A program made the translations under genes and the position numbers. A DNA stretch of 30,202 nucleotides from Dichomitus squalens LYAD-421 SS1 (lineage: Eukaryota; Basidiomycota; Agaricomycetes; Polyporales; Polyporaceae), in NCBI RefSeq assembly GCF_000275845.1, contig NW_006766921.1:116237-146438 (forward strand), read 5' to 3'. Under the pieces are notes generated by a model that searched no databases, had not been told where the DNA came from, and saw only the letters and a program-made list of their open reading frames with translations. Each line of letters begins with the position of its first letter. Position 1 is the first letter of the stretch. Positions 11,058-21,782 of this stretch are shown piece by piece.

Positions 11058-11563
11058 CCCAGGACTGTGTAGGAGTTCGGACGATGCGATCGGCGAGATC
11101 CTTCGGGACCTGGTGTCGCCTGCTGAAATACATTGCTTCCCCGCTGTGCTCGTATGTTCTTCAGTCTCCTCGTCATATCATGTCTCGATCGGACCTTGGA
11201 TTGGGCAGCATCTATGTGCGCAACGATAGTCAATCATTTACTTACTTCTTCATCCTATTACAATGTTTCAGTATAAGTTAATCTGCAGGAGTGAAACCCA
11301 GCTGAGGTGGAGGCAGTTGCACAGCGGACTCATGATTGTCGGAACGACGGTTATGGTCGCAGATCTATGTAGCGCACTGGCAGTAGCACCTTCGCTGCGT
11401 GGCTGTGCTCAACGCTAAATGGGAGGCCAGACGGACCAGCGCTCGGTTCCAGCTTCGGAACGCGTCTCGTTTCAACCACAATATTGCGGCTCCTTGAACA
11501 CGGAAAAGTGAGCAGTCGTAGGCCCTCTAGCTCTACGGTCGAGCTAAGTGCAACACTCCGATT
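11058..11563. other. Intergenic region between two + strand genes
   Basis: This 506 bp should carry the 3' end of the zinc-finger gene and the promoter of the glycosylase gene. I see no clear TATA box and no coding signal. Confidence 0.45.
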
Positions 11564-13199
11564 ATGCCTGAGCTTCCCGGTACGTGATACATGAGTAGTC
11601 AGGGTAGACAAATAATCACTAGTGTGCTAAGTCGCTCTTCTCCACAGAGGTCGAGCGTGCTGCAAGACTCTTACGCGAAGTAGCCAAAGGGAAGATAATC
11701 GTGAAAGTGGACTCCGATGAGGATGCCATAGTGTTCTCTAAAATCACCCACGTTGACTTTGTACGCTTCTGGATCGTTACTCTGGCCCAGTGTTGTTGCT
11801 AATTAGCGCTCTCCGAAGGCTAGTGAAGTATCCGGACGGGCGGTGAAGGATGTGCAGAGATATGGTAGATGCTATGTGCTTCATAGTCGCACCTGGGCTC
11901 ACTGGCATGTTTACAGGAAAGGTGTTTTACGTTGAGCTCGAGGGTGACGGAAGACATCCAGTCATGCATTTCGGTATGACTGGTATGCTACAGGTTGGAA
12001 TCCACGAGCACCTGCTGCTACCCTCTCCTCATGATGTGATACCTAGGTAAAAGGGGAGCTGCCGATGCATTACCGAGAAGCGCCTAGGAAGGCGTCGACA
12101 GACTGGCCGCCCAAGTTCATGAAGGTAGCGGCGCTGCCTCCTTCGTCGCAGTCGTTTAGTCGAGGCTGAGAACCCGTTCAGTTTGTTCTACATATACAGG
12201 GGGAAGATGACGAAGAGGCCCAACAGGTGGCGTTCCTCGACCCGAGAAGATTGGGCCGCATACGACTCTGCAAGTCGCCACTCACGGAAGCGCCCATCTC
12301 GTCACTAGGGTTCGACCCCATTATCTCCATGCCGGACTTCGAGTATTTCGAGAAGGGTGTGTTGAAGAGGGCATGTCCAATCAAGGCACTGCTTCTCGAC
12401 CAGTCATTCAGCGCGGGAGTGGGCAACTGGGTTGCAGGTGTGTGCGTGTCTATTCGCCGGCGCACCCAACTGACCTTGCGGCAGACGAGATACTATACCA
12501 CGCAAGGGTGCATCCCGAGGAGCGCTGTAATGTTCTGAATGGGGACCAGCTGCAAGCTCTGTATACGCAGACAGCTGAGGTGTGCCGCTTCGCTGTGTCG
12601 GTCAATGCGGACGACTCCCAGTTCCCTGACGACTGGCTCTTCCGGCATCGTTGGGTACGTCGCGGTCTCCGACGGCGAGCCGTTCGTGAACTGACGGTAC
12701 GTGTCTATGGTATCACAGGGCAAGGGAAAGAAGGAGAAGCATACACTCAAACTCGTAAATCATGAGCGGACAGACTTCAGCGTTAAGGGTGATAACTGAC
12801 AGGTGCCTTGGGCCACAGCCCGACGGAAAGCCCGCCACGATCAAGTGGGTCACCATCGGCGGGCGCACGTCAGCTTACGTGGCAGAGCTCCAGACGCTGA
12901 AGCGAGGAATTGTAGGCTCCGGTGTGCGTATTTGATGTGGCTGCGACGCTGCTTCTAGAGATAGGATCTGTTTACATCTTCACAATCAGGTCGATGAGGC
13001 GGACGAGAGTGACCTGACACCTCTGTCCGGCCAAGAGGAAGAGGAGAAGGTAGAGAAAGTCACTCGCAAGCTCAAACGAAAGGTATGTTCCCCATGCTAG
13101 CAGGTCGATGGAGGGTGACGTTCCACGCAGGCGAAGACGACAGACGAGGCACCCGCCAGGTCAACGCGACGAAGGACTTCTCGAAAACAAACATCTTGA
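11564..13199 (+). CDS. FPG1: Formamidopyrimidine-DNA glycosylase / AP lyase (Fpg/Nei family)
   Basis: There are eleven exons: 11564-11579, 11648-11760, 11819-11864, 11917-11993, 12047-12124, 12182-12437, 12485-12654, 12719-12754, 12819-12923, 12990-13082 and 13131-13199, for 352 residues. The enzyme removes oxidised purines and ring-opened bases in base excision repair and nicks the abasic site. The product starts MPELPEVE. After loss of Met, the Pro is the Schiff-base nucleophile and Glu3 the catalytic acid. Lys60 in RYGKVFYVEL matches the conserved DNA-contacting lysine, and HFGMTGML follows. The helix-two-turn-helix region contains GVGNWVADEILYHARVHPEE with its conserved Asn. There is no zinc finger. 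Instead GGRTSAYVAELQ forms the zincless finger seen in plant and fungal members. The tail is acidic and then strongly basic (RKLKRK, STRRRTSRK), likely nuclear and DNA-binding. Exon 1 is only 16 bases long. Confidence 0.93.
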
Positions 13200-13529
13200 A
13201 CACGTTCTCACGAGAGTCATAGGGGGCAGTTCAATCGGAAAGTACAACATCTTGGATCGGGTATATTACAGTTCCTCATGTACGATACATAACTATGATG
13301 GCAAATCTAACGAGACGAGAGGCCCTACATATGACCACATGTTGAGGGAAACACATACTGAGCGGTAGGCATACTACGAGAAACATCCGGGACGAGGATG
13401 ATACATTATCGGACTGGACAATGAGACGGTAACGAGCTAAGGAATCAGAGTCACGATACAAAGCGATCATTCACTTCTACACGTCCATGAAACTACAAAC
13501 ATTGTCCTCGACCAACGGCGCGACAAACT
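13200..13529. other. Tail-to-tail intergenic region
   Basis: The glycosylase gene (+) and PHO85 (-) end on either side, so this 330 bp should hold both transcript ends. I see no gene in it. Confidence 0.5.
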
Positions 13530-14975
13530 CTACCGTGTGCCCGTCTGGTACTGTTGCTGAGGATATTGCATGCCGTAACCGGCGCCGGGAATCTGCGGTT
13601 GTGCGAGGGCCAACTGGGCCTGCGCAGCAGCGTTGCGAGCCGCTTCATGCTGGCTATTGTATTGGTATTGACCTTGGCCCTGACCCTGTCCCTGTCCCTG
13701 CGGGTATTGATACTGAGGCGCAATGACGGCGGGAGTGAAGGGGGTCGGTTGGGTGTACATAGGCTGAGAGGTACTGAAGTAGGGATGTTGTAGTGCTTCA
13801 GCGGCTGATATGCGCTTCGCGGGGTCGAACTGAAGGAGTCGCTCGAGGAGGTCGAGAGCTGTACGAGAGCTGTACGTTATCAACTGCTGGACCATGGCAC
13901 AACTCTGACACATACCCTGTGGCGACGCTTTAGGAAGGACTTGTGAGAATGGGATTTTGGGATAGCGGGGGTACTGCTTCTGCGCCTGACCCTCCGTTTG
14001 CTGCGAAAGAAGTGTATACATTAGTGAGAAGGGTCAAATCGCATATATTCGATACACACCCCCTCAGTGGCAATCTTGCGAAGTACACGGTCATCGGGAG
14101 TTCCAATGATACGCATGATGTGCAACAATTGGTCTTGGTTGTCGCGCCCGCGGAAGAGGGGCACACCAGAAATCATCTCGGCAAAGATGCACCCGCAAGA
14201 CCAGACGTCGATAGATGTGTTGTACGTCCTTGAACCCATAAGAACGTCTGGCGCTCGGTACCAGAGCGTAACGACCTGCGATACCGGTCGTGAGTGCGAG
14301 AACAACGGACATAAGCGCACAAACCAACCTCGTTCGAGAAAGTGTTGACGGGAACTCCAAACGCTCGTGCGAGACCGAAATCACCCAACTTCAACTCGCC
14401 TTTCCTGTTGATAAGCAGATTTTGTGGCTTGAGGTCCCGATGCAAGACCCTGTTCTCGTGGCAGAACGAGGTGCCCTTGAGGAGCTGGTACATGAAACTC
14501 CGTACGGTGACAGGATCGAGCGCGCCACGATCGCCATGGACATCCATGTACTTCTTCAAATCGCGCTCACAGTACTCAAAGATAAGAACGAGCTTGGTCT
14601 CGGTGTGGATCACATCATAGAGGCGGACGATATTAACGTGCTTGAGCTCCTTCATGAGGGAGATCTCGCGGATGGCGGTGGATGGTGTTCCTTCCTCCGC
14701 ATCGAGGTGGATCTCCTTGAGCGCGACAATCTCATTTGTTGTCCTCGATCGGCCCTGTGAGCCACCGGTGAGCTGTGGCTATTTGGCGAGCGCACAAGCC
14801 ACATACCTTGTATACAGTGGCGTATGTACCCTCGCCTATATGCGTTGATCAGCTACGGTGTCTCTATCAGACCATTAAGATGTGATTACCTAGCTTCTCG
14901 AGCTGCAAAAGTATGGTATTGGCAAGTTTGCCAAAGCAGAGTCGACTTTCGAGTACTGACCTGCACGTAATTCAT
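13530..14975 (-). CDS. PHO85: Cyclin-dependent protein kinase Pho85
   Basis: The seven exons are 14975-14961, 14902-14890, 14835-14807, 14754-14329, 14275-14060, 14000-13916 and 13858-13530, giving 370 residues. Pho85 pairs with several cyclins and links phosphate and nutrient state to transcription, glycogen metabolism and the cell cycle. Visible landmarks are the glycine loop GEGTYA (10-15), Lys32 in VALKEI, the cyclin-binding helix PSTAIRE (43-49), HRDLKPQN with catalytic Asp126, DFG at 144, and [18 protein letters not shown]. These read as Pho85 rather than Cdk1. The kinase domain ends near HPYFS (about 290). A tail of about 80 residues, rich in Gln, Tyr, Pro and Gly with a (GQ)5 run, follows and is absent from the 305-residue yeast protein. 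After IATE the sequence GQTEGQAQ differs from the usual SPEIQ-type text. Three of the first exons are only 13-29 bases long. Confidence 0.95.
13672..13700. repeat. Hexanucleotide repeat encoding Gly-Gln pairs
   Basis: An imperfect six-base CCCTGT/CCCTGA unit encodes about five Gly-Gln pairs on the - strand, in the Pho85 tail. Length change would be in frame and would only alter the low-complexity tail. Confidence 0.75.
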
Positions 14976-15373
14976 GATTGGGTCGCTCAGGTTGGGCAAC
15001 AGTTGATGCCGGGAAGATCGGAGGTGATGTTCGGAAGGTCTGAGATGCTAAGACAGCCAAGAGATTAAAAGCGCAAGGAAGAGGGGCCCCAGAGAGAGTA
15101 CTGTGTAATATGATGGAGAACTGGGCGAGAGATAGAGGGAAAGAGCGAGAGATATCGCGAAGGCCGGGAGCAGGACGGTGCCCGGGGTTCAAGCGGGTTC
15201 ACTTCTCTGACTGCTAAACGCCCGAAGGGAACGATCGAAAGAGTCACGTGCGTGAACTTTGTAGGCGCGTAGCAAATCTTTTGTGCGACTTGAGCTCTTC
15301 CTTCCAAGCAAGGTACGCGTATTTCTGCTGTCCTCGACGGCCTCAAGGGCTCATTCAACAAAGACCAAGGACC
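14976..15373. promoter_or_regulatory. Shared divergent promoter of PHO85 and UTP5
   Basis: Only 398 bp separate the two start codons, and the genes point away from each other, so both promoters must lie here. A CACGTG E-box stands at 15245-15250, 124 bases before the UTP5 ATG. CACGTG is bound by bHLH factors of the Pho4 and Cbf1 type, and Pho85 phosphorylates Pho4 in yeast, but any feedback here is speculation. I see no TATA box on either side. Confidence 0.5.
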
Positions 15374-17876
15374 ATGGCAGCCACCCTATCAAAAGCGAAA
15401 AAGTCGCGCACAAAACCGCCTCGCGGACGGCCCCAGGCAACATCCGCCATCTCTCAACCCGCGGTCGAGGACGCCACAACCTCGACCTACCTCTCCTCCT
15501 TCTCCCCTGATGGCCACCTCTTCGCCTTTCTTTCTCTAGCAATAGACAAACATGCGCTTAAAGTCTATGACACGGCGACACGCCGTTCTGTCGCCGAACA
15601 CATCGTGGATGCCGCGCGCGTTACCTCTCTATGCTGGGCTAGGCTAGATCTCGCGGAGGGAGCAGGGAAGGGTATAGAGGACGAGCAGAGCTCAAGAAAG
15701 AGTAAACGGAAGAAGAGGAACAGTCTTGCGGCGGATGCTGCGCCCTCCAGTAATGCTGCGCCTCAGCTTGTTGTCCTTGGTCTTTCTGACGGCTCGCTCC
15801 TGCTCTTTTCGCCTACCCACGGCAGACTACTCCGCACGCTATCTGACCCTTCGAGTTCGTCTGCTGTCCTGGCAGTTGCTGGCCAAGACACCGATTCCGT
15901 TGACCCACACACTCTTTGGGCGTCGAGCGCGGATGGCGCTCTTCGATTATGGGACGCGCGGGCGAACAAGATATTGCACTCGCTTTTCAGCGACGATCGA
16001 ATACCATACACTTCCCTCTCAGCTCGCTCATCTGAAGAGGAGAGCGTAACAGAGGTGTTGGCGGCACATCACTCAATACACCTCCTCGCCGTCGCCGCTG
16101 AGTCCCAAAAGCCGAAGACCCTCGCCAAGTTTACGGGCCATGCGTCTCCAGTGAGCGAGTTGCGGTGGCTAGACAAGTCGCATTTCCTCTCTTCTGCATC
16201 TGTCGACCGTTTCGTGAACGTTTGGGAAGTTCCATCTGCACCGAAGACGGATGGCAAGATCGTGGCTACTATCCCTCTCGACTCCGACTCCCGCGCCATC
16301 AACCTCTCACCGCCTCCTTTGTCAGACTCTACCGCAGGGCGGCTTCTCTTCACCGTGTCCGCTGCCGGCAAGATTTCCGTCTTCACCGTGGCCTCCGACC
16401 TTGCAACTCCCAGCTCTGCGAAAGGCAAGAGCGCGATACCTACCCTTGCCCCCAAGTCAGTTATCTCCCCTTCATCCAGGAAGAACGCGGCTGCCCTATC
16501 TGTCCTTGCCGTATCATCCGTTGATGAGGCTGCCGGTCGCCTCAGGATCGCCAGCGTGACGGGTGGTGTGCAGCTGGCGTTTGACGCAGTGGTACGTTTT
16601 CGTCCAATTTCAAGGAACTCGTATACGCTTCGTCTAATACTGCTCGCAGGACTACCGAGATCAATCTGGGAACTTCGTCCCTGACGTCTCTGTCACCGTT
16701 GCCACATTAGAAGCCGCCGTCGGACAAGCGGATGGGCAGATTACGGTACACATCGCTTCTATCCGTATTACGAGTTTCACTAAGTCCCCTCTAGGGCGCA
16801 CCGAACAAGCGATACAACGAGTCGGCATCTCTTGCTGTCGGAATCGGAGCCGAGATTGGGCAGGATCGGGAGCTTGACGACCTCGTCAGTCGAGACGTCG
16901 ACGGTGCCCTCGATGCTGACCTCGCCGAACTTAGTCTCGGCCAGCGTCTGACCGCGGTGCAGGGTGTGGCCGCTCGCGGGTCTGACTCCGAATTTGACTC
17001 TGACGGTGAAGGTAGTGCCCCCGCTCCGAACGGCAAGTCCAAGGTGGCACCGGTGGACGCGGTGCCCGCAAGCTCCCTTACGCGGACGCTCATACAGGCG
17101 TTGCACTCGTCTGACACGCGGCTGCTGGAGACGTGTCTCGCTCACTCGGACGCGACGCTCATTAGGAATACTGTCCGGAGGCTCCCGCCTCAGCTGGCGG
17201 TACCGCTTGTCACTGCTTGTGTGGAGCGGTTAGGTAGGGGCGCGCGAGGCAATGCGTTGAAGGGCGGAGGGGGAGGCGCAAGCTCGCAACGTGGGACTGC
17301 TCTGATCAACTGGGTGAAGGCGGTCTTGACCACCCATAGTGGTCACCTCATGACCGTGAGTTGCCTCGGTCAACTCGTGCATGGATAGGGATTAACATAC
17401 TCGGTTTACAGATGCCAGATCTTGTCGCTCGCCTCTCCGGCTTGCATGCAACGCTGACACAACGGCTCACGCTGCAAGAAAGCCTCTTGTCGCTCAGCGG
17501 CCGCCTCGACATGGTCATGTCCCAGATCGAGATGCGTTCCTCCGGCCCGCCTGCACCGCTGCCTATGCCGAAGAATAAGAGCCGCAACAAGCCCAACCGG
17601 GTGCGAGAGTCCCGCCGCTATGTCGAGGGCGAGAGTGAGGTTGAGGCAGAAGAGCAAATGGAGGTCGAGGTCGAGAGCGCCGATGACGAAGGAAGCATCG
17701 AGGACGTAGAGTTGGGCGGCAGCGAGGATGAGTCTATCGAGGGGTCGGACGAGGAGGCTGAGGAGGATGAGGACGACGATGAAGATGAGGAGGGAGACGA
17801 CCCCACCCTTGGCGGGTTCATCGATGACGAGGCGGAGGAGACTGACGAAGAGGAGGATGAGGATGAGAGTGAATGA
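15374..17876 (+). CDS. UTP5: U3 snoRNP (t-UTP) subunit Utp5 / WDR43
   Basis: The exons are 15374-16591, 16650-16745, 16795-17355 and 17412-17876, with introns of 58, 49 and 56 bp, giving 779 residues. The protein belongs to the t-UTP subcomplex of the small-subunit processome, which acts in the nucleolus on nascent 35S/18S pre-rRNA. The N-terminus is basic (SKAKKSRTKPPRGRP). A WD40 propeller follows, with clear repeats at LWASSADGALRLWDA and at TGHASPVSELRWLDKSHFLSS...VNVWEV. Residues about 530-675 form the Utp12-type C-terminal domain (LIQALHSSDTRLLETCLAHSD, LINWVKAVLTTHSGHLM). The last 75 or so residues are a very acidic tail including GGFIDDEAEE, typical of the family. I chose ATG 15374 (ACCATGG context). 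An in-frame ATG at 15248 would add 42 unlikely residues. Confidence 0.93.
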
Positions 17877-18525
17877 TGTACTGCTGGAGTCGTCGTCGCC
17901 GCTGCCAGTTGGGTCGCGCTGCACCCAGCATCTTTGAAAAGTATTTTGATTGGCACATCATACTCCGTGCCATCCTGCCAGCCGGTGGTATATGTCTCCT
18001 CCAATGGGCGTGCAAGTTACGGTACTATAAACTGAAGCGGAACGTCCAACCGTTCCTAGCGGCGGCCCGGGCGGTAGGAGTTGATGCCATACGTGGTAGG
18101 TGAGCGCCCTGCGCCATATCCACAGCCGTCGGGGCGCGGGCATCATCGCCAGTGTGCCAGTGCTTGCCCTTCGCTACGACTCTTCATCTCAGCTGCAACG
18201 CAGCATTGTCCCACGTTTTCTGGAAAAGCAACCCTGTGGCTGACAACGTTGTGGGCTGAAGCTACAAACATCTTGCGTGATCCATCTTAATCCTGCTTTT
18301 CGAACGGCGCCTTCTCCTTGGGTTTTGCAGCTGTGCGCACAACTTCCGTCCCCTCTTGTTTCTCTTGCTCTCGCTCATCTTCTCAGGGCTTGGAAGAAGG
18401 AGGCAGTGGCTTCGCATTCTCACGGACGCCAAGTAATCAACCCCGTCGCGCAGTTCCACCACGGTCCTGAGCCAACTTCTCGTGCCATCGTCTAGCGGTT
18501 CAAACTCGTGGCTCTTACTCAAACC
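17877..18525. other. Intergenic region between UTP5 and the disordered-protein gene
   Basis: This 649 bp holds the end of UTP5 and the promoter of the next gene. From about 18290 it is C/T-rich, as in fungal leaders. A weak TATA-like ACTATAAAC lies near 18021. No separate gene is supported. Confidence 0.45.
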
Positions 18526-21185
18526 ATGGAGGCCGAAATCGAAGAGGCTCAGAGACAAATCCGCAGGTCCGCTGCCATCATCCAGGACACATTACAGGAT
18601 CTCACCACACTCCAACGAATGCACAATCGCGCACCAGAGGCCTCTCTTGCGGCGCGTGCTCCGACGGACACTTCTTCACTCGTCACTACCCCTTCTGCTA
18701 ATTCTGTGCGGAGAACTGAAGGAGCGCAGGAAGCCACTCGGTCGACGGTCATACGCTCAAGCCCAATGGATCCTGGGCACGACGTTATTGTCATATCTTC
18801 TGAAACTAGTACGCCCGCTCCTTCCATATCATTTTCGACGCCTGCTCCCCCAACACCCTCTTCCTCAACCCCTTCCCCCGCTTCACGAGGCCCTCGTCCG
18901 CTCGACTCTACGCTCGCAGTCCTGGGCGCGGACCTACGCTCCATGACTCAGAGTTTCCGCGAGCGGGTGAGCGAATTTGACGAGCTCCGGCGCGCGATAG
19001 CACAATATGCACAGGAGCGACACAGCCGCGCAACCGAGCGCGCACGCTCGCGTTCTCCCCCGCCGGACATGACATCCCTCCCACCCTCCTTGCGTTTGTA
19101 CGAGCCTGAAGGCAGCCCGCCCTCGTCCACGAACGGGACCGACGCTGTACCTGCGACAGGTGCGCCGAGGAGGTTCAACGGCCGGATACGGACCCTGCGC
19201 GGCGACTCCCAAAGCACGCTCGACCGTCGCAGTTCTCTGCTACGACAACGCACCACGAGCGATTCGGAAACGTCTTTGGGTCTGCTCGTGGCTGCGCGCA
19301 CAGCTTCTTCGAACGCTCGCAATTCCGTCGCCGAAACTCCAACTATCACACCTGCTACTATATCCGCTTCTGCGCGTTCGGTCGCCGTCCCCTCTCGTCC
19401 CGTTGCTACTCCTGCTCCCAGCACTTCTCCAAGCGCGGCAAATGATCGCTCCGAAGCGCGACATATACCCTCTAACATCACCTCGCGCATCACCCGGCTT
19501 GCCCAGGAGATCCAGCAAGAAGGCGTACGCATTACGCAGCAGGCGGAGTCGCTCAGGTCGTGGATAAACGACCGTAATGCGCGGCTCGATGCGCTACGCC
19601 TTCCGAGTCCCTCCTCTACCATCGCGACGCGCACCATTCTCGGTCTTGAGCCTGAACGTCCGATGACGCGAAGGGTTCCATCTCCAATGATCATTGGGAC
19701 CCCGTACCTGGCGGATCTCTCGACGCCGACGAGCGAGAACGATCCTCCGTCTCTTCTTCCTTGGTCTCAGCCGGCCCAGAGACCAAGGCCGAGCGAGCCC
19801 GACCCGCGTCCGAGAGACCCACCGCGCGACGGGGCCCTTTCCTTACCCCGTCGCGCCCCAGAAACGGCCGTCCGCGCACGCTACCTGCGGCAGAACGTGC
19901 CGACGAGCTGGAGCGCGACTTCCCCGTCCAGCGCGAGTCCCCATGAAGACCGCGTCATGGCTTGGAACCCACCGTCGCGGGAGGCGCGTGAGCGGGCCAC
20001 GGACGGGCCGCTGTCGCCGCCCTCCCGCACGATCGCTCCTTCAGGGACTCAGGGCGGGGCGAGGGGCGATGGGACGGCGACGACCCGCCCGACAGCCTTT
20101 GCGGTTGAGTTCGACGAGGAGGTGATCGCCAGGCGTAACGACATCGTGCCGGTACGGAACGAGCGTCTGCGTGCGCAAGCCGAGGTCGACTCGGAGGACG
20201 ACGGGGAGCTCACCGAGAGCAGGAGCTACCGCGTCCGTCGGCGGTACAACGCGGACGGGGACGAGGAGGTCTTCCGCGTCGAGCTGAGGCCGGAGACGTT
20301 CCCCGGGTTCGGGGAGACGTCGGCGAACCGGCGGGCGCCCCCAAACGAGTGGGAGGACGACAGCGGGGAGGAGGACTCGTGGATGGACGCGCTGTCGAGG
20401 CTGGACTCGATGTCGCGGCGGAGCGCGGCGGCGCGGGATACGCGCGACAGGTGGGAGATGCCGCGGATGGTGCGGACGGGGGCGCAGATGGGGACGGTCG
20501 TCCCTCCAACGGCGCTGGGGCCGCCGACGTACCCCGTCAACATGGCCAGGCGGAGCACGAGAGGCTGGCGTGAGTGATGGCCGCTTCCATGCTTGGCATC
20601 TATGGAACTGACGAACTGGACTGATCCCATAGCACGGCTGTACGCAGACGAGGACATCTCGGCGGACAGCGAGACGCAGTACGAGCGCGACCTATCGGCG
20701 ATGCGTGCTCGCGCGCAGGCTCTCATCTCTGCCAACGCCCCTGCTCGCGCGCTCGGGGGCACCACGCTCCCCCGCCCCCGCCGCCGGCAACGCGGCCGCC
20801 GTCATTCGTGCCTACGACTCAGGCACCTGGGTCGCTCTGGAACGACTCGAGCGTGCGCGTGCGCCTCCGGACGACGGCCGCACACTCGAACAGCGAGGCG
20901 GCCTTCGTTCGCGGCGCACTAGACGCAGCGCGGCCCTCAGGCCGTGATCGGAACGGGAACGGAGGTGGGGCGCGCGCTGCTCGAGATCAGGCCTCTGCAA
21001 CATCGAGTTCAAGGGCCGAGCGACCGACGTGGGGGTCGCCGGTGCCGTTCTTCCCCAGCGCGCTGCCGCTGCCGCTGGTGGAGGAGGTCGGGAGCCTGCA
21101 AGTGCGCAGCCGGGTGTTTTCGAGCGCGAAGAAGGACCTGGCGCGTATGCCGAGGAGGCGGCTGGCTGCGCAGGTCGGACGGTGA
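18526..21185 (+). CDS. Large disordered protein with coiled coils, function unknown; apparent frameshift in exon 2
   Basis: Exon 1 is 18526-20569 and exon 2 starts at 20633 after a 63 bp intron with a perfect GTGAGT donor. The ATG has a good context (AAACCATGG). About 681 residues come from exon 1. The product is rich in Ser, Pro, Arg, Thr and Ala. Helical segments lie at residues 1-30 (EAEIEEAQRQIRRSAAIIQD), near 150-170, and at about 315-360 (RLAQEIQQEG...RITQQAESLRSWINDR). Its end is acidic-aromatic (EEVFRVELRPETFPGFGE). In exon 2 the frame continues to about ALISANAPARAL. The next protein-like text (SFVPTTQAPGSLWND, then GSPVPFFPSALPLPLVEEV, to TGA 21183-21185) lies in another frame. One extra base around 20755-20790 would join them into 865 residues. 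Without it, translation ends at 20922 with an Arg-rich tail. I do not recognise the family. Confidence 0.68.
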
Positions 21186-21782
21186 GATGTGAGAGAGCCG
21201 GAGGGTTTGCCCGAGAAGATAGGACGAGTGTCATATTGGGTTTGAGTGGGACTGTCGGTGTCACCGGTGGCTTGTAAGACACGAACGGTTGCACGATTTA
21301 GTAATCAGAATCATGATGGTGGAGATGCTGAGAGCATCTCGCAATTGCAAGTGTGGTGGCAGGTCTTTCTGAGGCAATTGACAGGGATGGGTGCTTGGGA
21401 GACGATGGACTGTACATAATGCGGTACTCTTGAAAAGCAACTATGTAGGAGTTGACTACGAGTATGTTTAGACACGCAGCGGTCTCCTTCGGGCGCGGAA
21501 GCCGCGGGCTTGGCAATCACGGCAATTACACGGCCACGTGATGAGCGTGGACCAACGCGATGCCATATAAGGCAAGCACAAATCGACCGATTTCTTCGGT
21601 GACCAATGGGAGGGCTGGAAAGCGAGGATGTGAAGACCGGTCGGCGCGTTGGTCTGTCGGCTCTGTCGGCGTTGGTTGCAGCTTGTTTGAGCAAATACTT
21701 GTCAGCCTGGGGTTTGTCGTCCCTTGTTCGGCCTCTCTCCGCTCACTCTCTGTCTCAACGAGCAAGACCGCCTCCTCAAGCC
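21186..21782. other. Intergenic region with the ERG5 promoter
   Basis: This 597 bp carries the end of the preceding gene and the ERG5 promoter, described separately. The open frames inside are not protein-like. Confidence 0.5.
21535..21571 (+). promoter_or_regulatory. E-box and TATA box upstream of ERG5
   Basis: CACGTGAT begins at 21535 and TATAAG lies at 21566-21571, followed by a leader of about 210 bases. Sterol-regulated SREBP-type bHLH factors bind E-boxes of the ATCACGTGAT kind as well as SRE sites. ERG5 is a sterol gene, so such control is plausible. It is not shown by the sequence alone. Confidence 0.4.

Noticed and set aside
15248..15373. Upstream in-frame start for UTP5
   Set aside because: It would add 42 Cys- and Arg-rich residues unlike the family, whereas ATG 15374 has a better context and a typical basic start.
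18485..18505. tRNA A-box-like text (TCTAGCGGTTC)
   Set aside because: No T arm or acceptor stem follows within 90 bases, and it is directly upstream of a protein start.
18948..19694. A 248-codon - strand frame
   Set aside because: It is antisense to the disordered-protein exon, with no start context, splice sites or family resemblance.
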